In this document: in pieces, positions 26,401 to 35,056 of the stretch
How positions within the stretch are numbered: the first letter of the stretch is position 1
Layout of the letters: each line of letters opens with the position of its first letter
Assembly (NCBI GenBank): GCA_947494445.1
Contig: CANLVD010000003.1
Coordinates: forward strand, 62,001 to 126,000
From: an uncultured Paracoccaceae bacterium
GTDB lineage: Bacteria; Pseudomonadota; Alphaproteobacteria; Rhodobacterales; Rhodobacteraceae
Direction of reading: 5' to 3'
Length of the DNA: 64,000 bases
Made by a program: the position numbers and the translations under genes
The notes under the pieces: model-generated
The model's database searches: none
What the model saw: the letters and a program-made list of their open reading frames with translations, nothing else
Told to the model about the DNA's origin: nothing

Positions 26401-27177
26401 ATGACCTATCAGGAAATTCGGTACGAACTGGCAGACGATGTCGCCACGATCACCTTCAACCGTCCCGATGTGATGAATGGTCTCAACGGCCAGATGCGCC
26501 GCGAGATCCTGCACGCCATTCTTGCTGCCCAGAAAGAAGCCCGCGTGATCGTCCTGACCGGCGAGGGCCGGGGGTTCTGCTCGGGGCAGGATCTGGGCGA
26601 TGCGGGTCCGGCGCATAAACTCGATCTTGAACGCACCCTGCGCGAAGAATACGAGCCGCTTCTGAAAGCCATCTATGACTGCCCGATCCCGACCATTGCC
26701 GCCGTCAACGGCCCGGCTGCAGGCGCTGGTGCCAATCTGGCTCTTGCCGCTGACATCGTGATCGCCACGAAATCAGCCGTCTTCATTCAGGCCTTTGCCC
26801 GCATCGGCCTCATCCCCGACGCAGGCGGCACCTACTGGCTGCCGCGCCAGATGGGCTTTGCCAAGGCCATGGGCGCGGCCCTTCTGACAGACAAGATCAC
26901 TGCACAGCAGGCGGCTGACTGGGGCATGATCTGGGAGGCGGTCGAGGATGCGGAATTCGCCGCTACCATCCGCGCCCGCGCCAGCCAGCTTGCCAAGGGT
27001 CCGACCCGCACCTACCGCTACATCAAGCAGGCCATGCGCGCCTCTTTCGAGAACTCGCTCGATGACCAGCTTGAGCTTGAGGCCAGCCTTCAGGGCAAGG
27101 CCGGCAAGACCCGCGATTTCGTCGAGGGCGTGATGGCTTTCATGGAAAAACGCCCGGCGAAATACGAAGGCAGATAA
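26401..27177 (+). CDS. Enoyl-CoA hydratase/isomerase, PaaG-like
   Basis: This 258-residue crotonase-fold protein starts at the ATG after GGGAG; a GTG one codon earlier is less likely. Oxyanion-hole segments are GRGFCSGQDLGD and NGPAAGAGANLALAAD, with IGLIPDAGGTYWLPR in the active-site region. The overall sequence and length resemble PaaG, the ring-epoxide isomerase of phenylacetate degradation, more than FadB-type hydratases. No other paa gene is in the window, so the substrate is uncertain. It is followed by glnE after 43 bp. Confidence 0.85.
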   Translation: MTYQEIRYELADDVATITFNRPDVMNGLNGQMRREILHAILAAQKEARVIVLTGEGRGFCSGQDLGDAGPAHKLDLERTLREEYEPLLKAIYDCPIPTIAAVNGPAAGAGANLALAADIVIATKSAVFIQAFARIGLIPDAGGTYWLPRQMGFAKAMGAALLTDKITAQQAADWGMIWEAVEDAEFAATIRARASQLAKGPTRTYRYIKQAMRASFENSLDDQLELEASLQGKAGKTRDFVEGVMAFMEKRPAKYEGR

Positions 27178-27220
27178 CGCGCGGGCTTGACCGCTTCTCT
27201 CAGGCTGCGATGCTCGCCCC

Positions 27221-30004
27221 ATGACCTTCGCCGCCCGGATCACCCGCGCCCCGCGCGCTTATAACCCTGACCGGGCCAAAGACGTCTCGGAACGCTTTTC
27301 CGACCAGCCTGCAGCCCTGCGCGATCTGATTTCGGGCACTGCCGGGTGTTCGGGCTATCTGGCAAGCCTTCTGACCCGTCACGAAGACTGGCTCCGCGCC
27401 GCAGTCGATGCCCGCCCTGAAGATACGCTGACCGCGCTCTGCCAGTTTTCCCAGACCGGCGCAGAGGCGACCTTAAGCGATCTGCGCATCGCCAAGGGCA
27501 GGGCAGCCCTTCTGATCGCTCTGGCTGATCTGGGCGGGGTCTGGTCGCTGGAGGAAACGACCCGCGCGCTTACGACCTTCGCAGATGCTGCCACCGGTCA
27601 CGCGCTGCAAACCGCCTTCGCTCAAGAATGTCAGCGCAAGCCGATGCCCGACACACAGGCACCCCTTGGCGGGCTGGCGATATTTGCCATGGGCAAGATG
27701 GGCGCGTTCGAGCTGAATTACTCCTCCGACATCGACCTGATCGTGCTCTTTGATGAGGACGCCTATGCCCGAGATGATCAGCCCGAGGCGCGGGCGCGTT
27801 TGATAAAAGTCACCCAGCGCATGGTCAAACTGCTTTCGGCCACCACCGGTGACGGCTATGTTTTTCGCACCGATCTGCGCCTGCGCCCGGACCCTTCGGT
27901 CACGCCGGTCTGTGCCTCGATGGAAGCTGCCGAGCGGTATTATGAAGCGCTTGGCCGCACATGGGAGCGCGCCGCATGGATCAAGGCCCGCGTCATTGCC
28001 GGCGACATGGAGGCAGGCGCGCGGTTCCTGAAAACCATGCGCCCCTTCGTCTGGCGCCGCCACCTTGATTTTGCTGCCGTTCAGGAAGCCCATGACATGC
28101 GTCTGCGCATCCGCGAGCACAAGGGTCTGGCAGGTCAACTGGCCCTGCCGGGCCATGACATGAAACTGGGGCAGGGCGGCATTCGTGAGATCGAGTTTTT
28201 CACCCAGACCCGCCAGCTTATATCCGGCGGACGTGACGACAGCCTGCGCTCACCGGCCACTGTTCCGGCGCTTGAGGCATTGGCGCAAGGCAACTGGATC
28301 ACGGAAACCGACCAGATCACCCTGACGGATGCCTACCGCTGGTACCGCGAAATCGAACACCGGCTGCAAATGGTCGAGGATGCGCAGACCCATGCCTTGC
28401 CCCGCACTGACGACGGTTTCGAGCGGCTCGCGGCCTTTCTGGGTGAGCCGGATCGTGCCGCGTTTTGCGAGCGCCTTAAGACCCGGCTGGGCGAAGTTCG
28501 TGACCTGACTGAACCGTTCTTCTCCCGGGACACCGACCTGTCAGCGCCCGCGCTTGAGGCCTTCTCCAACCCTGAAAACATCACATCCGCCACCGACCGC
28601 TGGACCGCCTTGCCAGCACTTCGGTCCGAGCGTGCGCGTGAGATCTTCGAGCGTCTTTTGCCCCGGATCACCACTGCTCTGGCCCATGCGGCCAACCCTG
28701 ATGAGGCCTTTACACATTTCGAAACCTTCCTCGCAGGCTTGCCTGCGGGCGTGCAGGTCTTCTCGCTCTTTGATGCCAATCCCAGCCTTCTTGATCTTCT
28801 CTCGGACATCTGCGCCACGGCACCCGATCTGGCCCGCTATCTTGGTCGCAACGCAGGCGTGCTCGACGCGGTTCTCAGCCCGACCTATTTCGACAGCCTG
28901 CCTGACCAGGCCACCCTCAGCGCTGCTCTGGCCGAGCGCATCGCGGGGATGCAGGATTATGAAACCACGCTCGATGAGATCCGGCGCTGGCAGAAAGAAG
29001 TTCATTTCCGCATCGGCGTGCATCTTCTACGCAAGCTTGCAACGCCCGAACAGGCCATGACCGCCTACAGCAATCTGGCCGAGGCCTGTGTTTCGGTCCT
29101 TCTGCCGGTGGTCCAGACGGCGTTTGCCGAACGATATGGCGATGTGCCGGGCTCCAGCGTAGGTGTGATCGCCATGGGCAGGCTTGGCAGTCACGAGATG
29201 TCACCAGCCTCCGATCTGGATCTGATTGTGGTCTATGATGCCGATGGACAGGCGGCCTCCGATGGCAAGCGCAGCCTTGCGGCATCGACCTATTTTGCCC
29301 GCCTGACCCAGATGCTGATCACCGCCCTGACTGCGCCCACATCCGAAGGCGTGCTCTATCCCACTGACATGCGGCTCAGGCCATCGGGGCGCAAGGGACC
29401 GGTTGCCGTCTCGCTCAAGGGGTTTGCGAGCTATCAGCTCAATGATGCTTGGACATGGGAGCATCTGGCACTCACCCGTGCCCGCGTGGTGGCGGGACCA
29501 GATGGGCTGAAATCTCGCATCGAGGATGCCATTGACGCAGCCCTGAACGCCCCGCGTGAAGCCTCAAAGACCGCGCAGGACGTGATCGACATGCGCGCCC
29601 GGCTGGCGCAGGTCAAGGCAAGTGCGGGCGATCCGAAACAGGGGCCGGGTGGTCTTCTAGATATTGATCTCTTTGTCCAGACAGGCGCGCTCATGTCCAA
29701 CCTGCACGGCGTCCACACGCCTGCCCGGATGATCACCGATCTGGCCGGGTGTAATTGGCTGGAACAGGCTGAGGCCACAACCCTGACCAAGGCCCGCCGT
29801 GATCTCAGCCTGCTGCAACTGGTCGGCCGTCTGGTCAGTGGCGAGGCGTTCGACACAGAGGGTCTGGGCGAGGGCGCAAAGCGTCTGCTGCTCAGCCTTG
29901 CGCAAGCAGACACGCTGGACGATCTGCTCGCCCGGATTGCTCAGGACCGGACTGACAGTGCTGCGATCATCACCACACGTCTGGAAGGCCTGTCGGCCCC
30001 GTGA
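27221..30004 (+). CDS. glnE: Glutamine synthetase adenylyltransferase / adenylyl-removing enzyme
   Basis: GlnE switches glutamine synthetase activity by adding or removing AMP under PII control. The 927-residue protein shows two nucleotidyltransferase domains: FAMGKMGAFELNYSSDIDLIVLFD near residue 150 with the metal-binding D-x-D, and AMGRLGSHEMSPASDLDLIVVYD near residue 650, separated by a helical region. Family length is about 930-990. The stop overlaps the next start (GTGA), so four rightward genes from glnE on are coupled. Confidence 0.96.
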   Translation: MTFAARITRAPRAYNPDRAKDVSERFSDQPAALRDLISGTAGCSGYLASLLTRHEDWLRAAVDARPEDTLTALCQFSQTGAEATLSDLRIAKGRAALLIALADLGGVWSLEETTRALTTFADAATGHALQTAFAQECQRKPMPDTQAPLGGLAIFAMGKMGAFELNYSSDIDLIVLFDEDAYARDDQPEARARLIKVTQRMVKLLSATTGDGYVFRTDLRLRPDPSVTPVCASMEAAERYYEALGRTWERAAWIKARVIAGDMEAGARFLKTMRPFVWRRHLDFAAVQEAHDMRLRIREHKGLAGQLALPGHDMKLGQGGIREIEFFTQTRQLISGGRDDSLRSPATVPALEALAQGNWITETDQITLTDAYRWYREIEHRLQMVEDAQTHALPRTDDGFERLAAFLGEPDRAAFCERLKTRLGEVRDLTEPFFSRDTDLSAPALEAFSNPENITSATDRWTALPALRSERAREIFERLLPRITTALAHAANPDEAFTHFETFLAGLPAGVQVFSLFDANPSLLDLLSDICATAPDLARYLGRNAGVLDAVLSPTYFDSLPDQATLSAALAERIAGMQDYETTLDEIRRWQKEVHFRIGVHLLRKLATPEQAMTAYSNLAEACVSVLLPVVQTAFAERYGDVPGSSVGVIAMGRLGSHEMSPASDLDLIVVYDADGQAASDGKRSLAASTYFARLTQMLITALTAPTSEGVLYPTDMRLRPSGRKGPVAVSLKGFASYQLNDAWTWEHLALTRARVVAGPDGLKSRIEDAIDAALNAPREASKTAQDVIDMRARLAQVKASAGDPKQGPGGLLDIDLFVQTGALMSNLHGVHTPARMITDLAGCNWLEQAEATTLTKARRDLSLLQLVGRLVSGEAFDTEGLGEGAKRLLLSLAQADTLDDLLARIAQDRTDSAAIITTRLEGLSAP

Positions 30005-30924
30005 CCCTGCCAATCGTCTACCATCCCGACTACATGGCCCCGCTGAAACCCGGTCATCGCTTCCCGATGTCGAAATACGGGTATCTGCGCAAGACATTGA
30101 TTGCAGGCGGTATTCTGCCTGAAGTTGGCGGGTTTCTCTCTCCTGCCGAGGCACCACTGTCGCTGATCGCTTCGGTGCATCAGCGCAGCTATGTCGACCG
30201 CATGGCAACCCAGACCCTGCGCCCCGACGAGGTTCGCCAGATCGGTCTGCCCAACACGCCCGCCGTGTCCCGCCGCGCCCGGCTCTCCGCCGCAGGCACC
30301 ACGCTGGCCGCCCGTCTTGCGCTGGAACACGGCATTGCCTGCAACATGGCCGGCGGCTCTCATCACGCAGGCCCTGCGGGTGGCGCGGGCTTCTGTGTCG
30401 TCAATGACGTGGCCGTGGCCGCGCGCACGCTGCTGGATGAGGGCCATGTCAGACGCATCACCATTCTCGATCTCGACGTCCATCAGGGCGACGGCACTGC
30501 CCTGATCTTCGCAAACGAGCCGAAGGTCACCACCATCTCGCTGCATGCCGAAAAGAACTACCCAGCTCACAAGGCCAGCTCCGACATCGACATCAGCCTG
30601 CCCGATGGCATGGCCGATGCGGCCTATCTGGCGCAATTGCACACGATCCTGTCGCAAGTCTTTCAGCCAAGCCCCCCCGATCTGCTGTTTCTCAACGCAG
30701 GCGTCGATGTGCACAAGGAGGATCGCTTGGGACGACTTGCATTGAGCCTTGAGGGCATCCGCGCCCGCGAAGCCGCCGTCTTTCAGGCAGCAACCCACCA
30801 CGCTGTGCCCGTCGTCGGTGTCCTTGGCGGCGGCTATTCCGATGACCCCGACGCTCTTGCGCAGCGCCATGCAATCCTGTTTGAAGAAGCAACACGACAT
30901 CTGGGGAAGGGTGCACCATCATGA
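30001..30924 (+). CDS. Histone-deacetylase-family amidohydrolase
   Basis: The 307-residue protein starts with GTG inside the glnE stop. It has the zinc-deacetylase fold: HHAGPAGGAGFCVVND with the catalytic His pair, ILDLDVHQGDGTA with Zn-binding Asp and His, and FLNAGVDVHKEDRLG near the third ligand. Bacterial members act on acetylated polyamines, acetoin-related substrates or proteins; the true substrate is unknown here. It ends in an ATGA overlap with the aldolase gene. Confidence 0.88.
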   Translation: MTLPIVYHPDYMAPLKPGHRFPMSKYGYLRKTLIAGGILPEVGGFLSPAEAPLSLIASVHQRSYVDRMATQTLRPDEVRQIGLPNTPAVSRRARLSAAGTTLAARLALEHGIACNMAGGSHHAGPAGGAGFCVVNDVAVAARTLLDEGHVRRITILDLDVHQGDGTALIFANEPKVTTISLHAEKNYPAHKASSDIDISLPDGMADAAYLAQLHTILSQVFQPSPPDLLFLNAGVDVHKEDRLGRLALSLEGIRAREAAVFQAATHHAVPVVGVLGGGYSDDPDALAQRHAILFEEATRHLGKGAPS

Positions 30925-31661
30925 CAAAGACCGAATTGGGATGCTGGGTCGATCTGGCCAGCCCGCAGGTGGCCGACATCCTCGGTGGCTCCGGCCTCGA
31001 TTATGCAGTCATCGATCTGGAGCACGGCTGCATCGGGGTCGAGACCGCCCAGACCCTGATCATGATCTTCAAGGGCCATGGCGTGGCCCCGATCCTGCGC
31101 ATCCCCGACCAGTCGGAAGCCTGGATCAAACGTATGCTCGACGCTGGTGCCAGCGGCCTGATTGTGCCCAAGGTCGACACCGCCGATCAGGCCCGCGCAG
31201 TTCTGGCCCATGCAACCTATGCCCCCAATGGCACGCGGGGCGAAGCGATTGACATCGTGCAGGGCGCGCGTTGGGGCAGGGACGCTGACCAGTATCGCGA
31301 CACATGGACCAACCGCCCGCGCATCGCTGTCCAGATCGAAACCCGCAAGGCTTTCGCCAATGTCGCAGAAATCGCGGCCATCGACGGGCTGGACGAGCTG
31401 TTTTTCGGGCCTGCAGATTACGCTGCCTCCCTCAATGTCGCAAAAGACGCGCCCGAGGTCATGACCGCGGCCAAAGCCACGGCCGACATCGCGCGCGCAG
31501 CAGGCAAACATGCGGGCATCATCATCTACAAGGGCGGTGACGTGACAGCCCTGCACGACGCCGGATATGACCGGATTGCCGTGGGCTCGGACATCGTGGC
31601 CTTGCGCACCGCCATCGACACCGCTGTCAGCGAGGCCCGCAATGTTGTCCAAGGGCACTGA
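30921..31661 (+). CDS. HpcH/HpaI-family aldolase
   Basis: The 246-residue TIM-barrel protein has the class II pyruvate-aldolase signatures YAVIDLEHGCIG, LIVPKVDTADQARAV and AVQIETRKAFANV, with the metal-binding Glu, then DELFFGPADYAASL. Members cleave 2-keto-3-deoxy or 4-hydroxy-2-oxo acids to pyruvate or oxaloacetate and an aldehyde. The substrate cannot be assigned. It is coupled to the deacetylase-family gene (ATGA) and overlaps the next small gene by 20 bp. Confidence 0.88.
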   Translation: MTKTELGCWVDLASPQVADILGGSGLDYAVIDLEHGCIGVETAQTLIMIFKGHGVAPILRIPDQSEAWIKRMLDAGASGLIVPKVDTADQARAVLAHATYAPNGTRGEAIDIVQGARWGRDADQYRDTWTNRPRIAVQIETRKAFANVAEIAAIDGLDELFFGPADYAASLNVAKDAPEVMTAAKATADIARAAGKHAGIIIYKGGDVTALHDAGYDRIAVGSDIVALRTAIDTAVSEARNVVQGH

Positions 31662-31908
31662 ACCGCTCGATCCGCGCGGCCTGATACTCGAGGCCTACCG
31701 GATCGAGGACATCACCAAACCCGATTGCCGCACGATCTTTCTGGATTGGGCGCTTGGCCTGCCGCTTGGCACGGACATGAAAGGCGCCATCGACCGGATG
31801 CTCAGCGTCTATGGTCAGGACCGGGATCACCCGATGTCGCAGGTCCTGACCGAAGGCCTGTCATCGGCCAAACCCCGCAGACGCGGCGGCCGGGCCCGTC
31901 AGGGCTGA
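31642..31908 (+). CDS. Small conserved-looking protein, 88 residues
   Basis: The ATG at 31642 has GAGG upstream and lies inside the aldolase 3' end. The product is soluble: a helical core (LILEAYRIEDITKPDCRTIF, GAIDRMLSVYG) and a basic, Arg/Gly-rich tail (KPRRRGGRAR). No family is recognised. The basic tail might contact nucleic acid. It is last in the glnE operon. Confidence 0.7.
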   Translation: MLSKGTEPLDPRGLILEAYRIEDITKPDCRTIFLDWALGLPLGTDMKGAIDRMLSVYGQDRDHPMSQVLTEGLSSAKPRRRGGRARQG

Positions 31909-31931
31909 GCACGCGCCATTGCCACCTATAG

Positions 31932-31954
31932 CGTTTCTAGTTTAACTTGAAACG
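31932..31954 (+). promoter_or_regulatory. Near-palindromic candidate operator, copy 1
   Basis: The 23 bases run CGTTTC...GAAACG with a central GTTTAAC; 10 of 11 arm pairs are complementary around position 31943. The core GTTTAACTTGAAACG recurs in copy 2 centred 71 bp downstream. Both lie upstream of the dehydrogenase-like gene at 32101. Confidence 0.55.
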
Positions 31955-32001
31955 AGCCGTATCGCTTTTCGCGTTCGACCCATGGGAGAGGCAGCGAACA
32001 A

Positions 32002-32026
32002 GCGATTCATGTTTAACTCGAAACGC
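32002..32026 (+). promoter_or_regulatory. Near-palindromic candidate operator, copy 2
   Basis: The 25 bases begin GCG and end CGC, centred on 32014, with core GTTTAACTCGAAACG matching copy 1 in 14 of 15 positions. The left arm is more degenerate than in copy 1. It ends 75 bp before the ATG at 32101, a position suited to repression or activation of that gene. Confidence 0.55.
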
Positions 32027-32100
32027 TTTAGGTTGAGGCTGCAACCGGCCTTGCCGCTTCGTAACATTCCCCCAGATACAGCAATCAAAGAGGCCTCAAA

Positions 32101-33390
32101 ATGCAACTCGCACGCTTGGCAGCAGAGGCGCAGGAGCGCGGACGCCCGGTCCGCGCCGGTCTGATCGGAGCCGGCAAGTTTGGCTCGATGTTTCTCAGTC
32201 AGGTGCCGCACATCGACGGGCTTGAGGTGACTGCGATTGCCGATCTCGATCCCGACCTTGCCCGCACCGCCTGCCGCGCCACAGGCTGGGACGAGGCGCG
32301 CATCAGCGCCACGGCCTTCCTCGACAATGGTGCTGCCCTGAGCGCGCGCGAAGACGTGGATGTGGTGATCGAGGCGACAGGCCACCCACGCGCTGGCATT
32401 GCGCATGCAACCCACGCGATCAATGCGGGCAAGCACATCATCATGGTCAATGTCGAGGCTGACGTACTTGCAGGCCCCGCACTGGCCGCGCAGGCACGCG
32501 CGGCGGGCGTTGTCTATTCCATGGCCTATGGCGATCAGCCCGCACTGGTCTCTGAAATGGTCGATTGGGCACGCGCCACCGGCTTTCACGTGACAGCAGC
32601 GGGCAAGGGCACCAAATACCTGCCCGAATATCACGAGGCCACGCCTGACACGGTCTGGAATCACTATGGCCTGACAGCGGAAGAGGCCGCGCGCGCAGGC
32701 ATGAAATCCCAGATGTTCAATTCCTTTCTCGATGGCACCAAAAGCGCGATCGAGATGGTTGCGATTGCCAATGCCTGCGGCCTTGACGTTCCCGACCACG
32801 GTCTGTCCTTCCCGCCCTGCGGCGTCGATGATCTGGCCCATGTCCTGCGCCCGCGGGTCTGTGGCGGTCAGCTTGACCGGCGCGGTATGGTCGAAACCGT
32901 CTCCTCGCTGGAACGCGACGGAAGGCCCGTCTTTCGCGATCTGCGCTGGGGCGTCTATGTGGTGCTTGAGGCACCCAACGACTATGCCGCCGCCTGTTTT
33001 GCCCAATACGGTCTGCCAACCGACAGCACGGGGCGCTTTGCGGCCATGTACAAGCCCTTCCATCTGATCGGGCTGGAACTCTCGATCTCGGTTCTCTCGG
33101 CAGCATTGAGGGGCGAGCCGACAGGCCAGTCCCGCATCATGTCCGGCACCGTGGCTTCTGTTGCCAAGCGCGACCTGAAAGCGGGCGAGATGCTGGACGG
33201 GGAGGGCGGGTATACAGTCTGGGGCAAGGCCCTTCCGGTTGCCCGCGCGCAAGACGCCTTACCCATCGGTCTGGCCCATGGCGTCGCGATGACCCGGGAT
33301 GTGGCCAAGGGCCAAGTGCTGAGTTTTGCCGACGTCGATATGGCCGATGATGACGTCACGCGCCTCTACCGCCAGTCGGTTTCGGGCTGA
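32101..33390 (+). CDS. NAD(P)-dependent homoserine-dehydrogenase-like oxidoreductase with SAF domain
   Basis: The 429-residue protein starts after AAAGAGG. The N-terminus is a Rossmann fold (RAGLIGAGKFGSMFL) with VDVVIEATGHPRAG and HIIMVNVEADVLAG typical of the homoserine-dehydrogenase NAD-binding domain. The C-terminal 80 residues resemble a SAF domain (VAKRDLKAGEMLDGEGGYTV and VAKGQVLSFADVDM). Proteins with this architecture are often mislabelled FlgA because of SAF; catabolic sugar-acid roles are known for some relatives. Substrate unknown. Two palindromes upstream suggest dedicated regulation. A terminator follows at 33437. Confidence 0.82.
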   Translation: MQLARLAAEAQERGRPVRAGLIGAGKFGSMFLSQVPHIDGLEVTAIADLDPDLARTACRATGWDEARISATAFLDNGAALSAREDVDVVIEATGHPRAGIAHATHAINAGKHIIMVNVEADVLAGPALAAQARAAGVVYSMAYGDQPALVSEMVDWARATGFHVTAAGKGTKYLPEYHEATPDTVWNHYGLTAEEAARAGMKSQMFNSFLDGTKSAIEMVAIANACGLDVPDHGLSFPPCGVDDLAHVLRPRVCGGQLDRRGMVETVSSLERDGRPVFRDLRWGVYVVLEAPNDYAAACFAQYGLPTDSTGRFAAMYKPFHLIGLELSISVLSAALRGEPTGQSRIMSGTVASVAKRDLKAGEMLDGEGGYTVWGKALPVARAQDALPIGLAHGVAMTRDVAKGQVLSFADVDMADDDVTRLYRQSVSG

Positions 33391-33436
33391 AAACGGTCTT
33401 GTTGTTGAGCAAAATCGGAGTTCAAAAGGCTCAGAC

Positions 33437-33460
33437 ATCCGGGCTTTGCCCCGGATTTTT
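33437..33460 (+). terminator. Intrinsic terminator of the SAF-domain dehydrogenase gene
   Basis: ATCCGGG (33437-33443) and CCCGGAT (33450-33456) form a 7-bp stem with a 6-base loop, followed by a run of five T. It begins 47 bases after the stop codon at 33390. Confidence 0.82.
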
Positions 33461-33493
33461 GAGTTATGAAAGAGTTATGGAAGAGTTACGAAA
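33461..33493 (+). repeat. Three tandem 11-bp repeats next to the terminator
   Basis: GAGTTATGAAA, GAGTTATGGAA and GAGTTACGAAA follow one another without gaps directly after the terminator T-run. The third copy also forms part of a perfect 9-bp inverted repeat (33479-33487 with 33495-33503). The function is not evident. Confidence 0.7.
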
Positions 33494-33503
33494 GAACTCT
33501 TCC
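33479..33503. other. Perfect 9-bp hairpin in the convergent region
   Basis: GGAAGAGTT and AACTCTTCC enclose a 7-base loop (ACGAAAG). On the plus strand ACTTTTG follows, so it may be a second terminator for rightward transcription. On the minus strand it lies 33 bases after the dipeptidase stop without a T-run. Confidence 0.55.
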
Positions 33504-33535
33504 ACTTTTGCACCCTTCAGTGCCCCCGTCACGGG

Positions 33536-34906
33536 TCATTTCGACAGAGCATCAAGCACCCGAACCCAGGACCGGATGCCCTTGTGAAAACTGCTCAGAT
33601 TGTACTTTTCATTGGGTGAATGCAGTTGATCATCCTCCAACCCGAACCCGATCAGCAGACTGTCCATGCCCAGATAGGTCTTGAAATGCCCGACAATCGG
33701 GATCGACCCGCCACAGCCCGCAAACACTGCCGGTTTTGGCCATTCTTCAGTCAAAGCAGCGCGTGCTTTTTCGAAACTTGGATTGTCGAGCGGCATAGCG
33801 GTTGCATCCGATGCATCCTTGGATTTGAACTCCACCGAACAATCCTCAGGCAGCTTTGAGCGGACAAACTCCTGAAAATCCTTCTGAATTTTATGAGCGT
33901 CCTGTCCCGGCACCAGTCGGAAGCTCAGTTTCGCACTGGCTTTTGAGGGCAGGACCGTCTTGAAACCAGCGCCCGTATAGCCGCCCCAGATGCCGTTCAC
34001 ATCGCATGTGGGGCGCGACCAGACCTGCTCCAGCACGGAATAGCCTGTCTCGCCCGCAGGCACCGACAGATCAACCCCGCCCAGAAAGGCGGCCTCGTCA
34101 AATCCAAGGGCGTCCCACTGGGCTTTCAACTCAGGTGTAAGTTCCTGAACTCCATCGTAAAAACCGGGAACGGTAATCCGGCCCGTGTCATCGTGAAGGC
34201 TCGCCAGAATGTCCGACAGTACCCGGATCGGGTTGATCGCGGCACCGCCATACATGCCCGAATGCAGGTCCTTGTCTGCGGCCGTAATCGTCAGTTCTTC
34301 ACCCACCATGCCGCGCAGCATCGTGGTGATCGCAGGCGTCTGGGGATCGAACATGCCGGTGTCGCAGACCAACGCCAAATCACAGGTCAGCTCATCGCGA
34401 TTGGCCTCAAGGAAGGGGATGAGCGAGGGCGATCCGCTTTCCTCTTCGCCTTCGAACAGGATTGTGATCTTACAGGGCAGGGACCCATGGATGTTCACCC
34501 AGGCCCGACATGCCTCAACAAAGGTCATCAACTGTCCCTTGTCGTCAGAGGCACCACGCCCCCGGATCACCTTGCCTTTCGCTGTGTCCTGAAGCTCTGG
34601 CTCAAACGGAGGCTTATCCCAAAGATCAATCGGATCAACAGGTTGCACGTCGTAGTGACCATAAAACAGCAGGTGCGGCGCACCGTCGCCACCATGGGCC
34701 ACAACCATCGGATGTCCGGTGGTGTCCCGGCGGGAGGCTTCAAATCCGATGGATTTCAGATCCTCCACCAACCAGTCAGCCGCAGCTTTGCAGGGCGCCT
34801 TATAGGTAGGATCGGTCGAGATGCTTTCGATCTTCAAAAGGTCGAACAGGCGGTCAAGGGCAGGCTCAAGAGCGGCATCAACCTGAGTCAAAACGGGATC
34901 GGACAT
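33536..34906 (-). CDS. M20-family dipeptidase (metallopeptidase)
   Basis: The ATG at 34906 gives 456 residues; an open extension to 35023 lacks family resemblance. The M20 dinuclear-zinc motifs are present: LLFYGHYDVQPVDP, IRGRGASDDKGQLMTFVEA, ITILFEGEEESGSPSL and ALVCDTGMF, with a C-terminal His region (IPIVGHF). Members of this group hydrolyse dipeptides or related amides in the cytoplasm. The start has no strong RBS. It lies downstream of mnmA on the same strand, with a 150-bp gap. Confidence 0.9.
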   Translation of the reverse strand: MSDPVLTQVDAALEPALDRLFDLLKIESISTDPTYKAPCKAAADWLVEDLKSIGFEASRRDTTGHPMVVAHGGDGAPHLLFYGHYDVQPVDPIDLWDKPPFEPELQDTAKGKVIRGRGASDDKGQLMTFVEACRAWVNIHGSLPCKITILFEGEEESGSPSLIPFLEANRDELTCDLALVCDTGMFDPQTPAITTMLRGMVGEELTITAADKDLHSGMYGGAAINPIRVLSDILASLHDDTGRITVPGFYDGVQELTPELKAQWDALGFDEAAFLGGVDLSVPAGETGYSVLEQVWSRPTCDVNGIWGGYTGAGFKTVLPSKASAKLSFRLVPGQDAHKIQKDFQEFVRSKLPEDCSVEFKSKDASDATAMPLDNPSFEKARAALTEEWPKPAVFAGCGGSIPIVGHFKTYLGMDSLLIGFGLEDDQLHSPNEKYNLSSFHKGIRSWVRVLDALSK

Positions 34907-35056
34907 GGGGTGCGTGGACTTTCTGTAAATCAAGGGTGTGCCAAACCTACGCAAAGGGAGGAAACTGTCCAGTAAAAGGCTGAGATGTGGTCGATCAGGA
35001 TTCGCGATGGTGGTCGTGATCATGGGGCATTCTGGCTGCCCGCAAATGGTCCCGAC

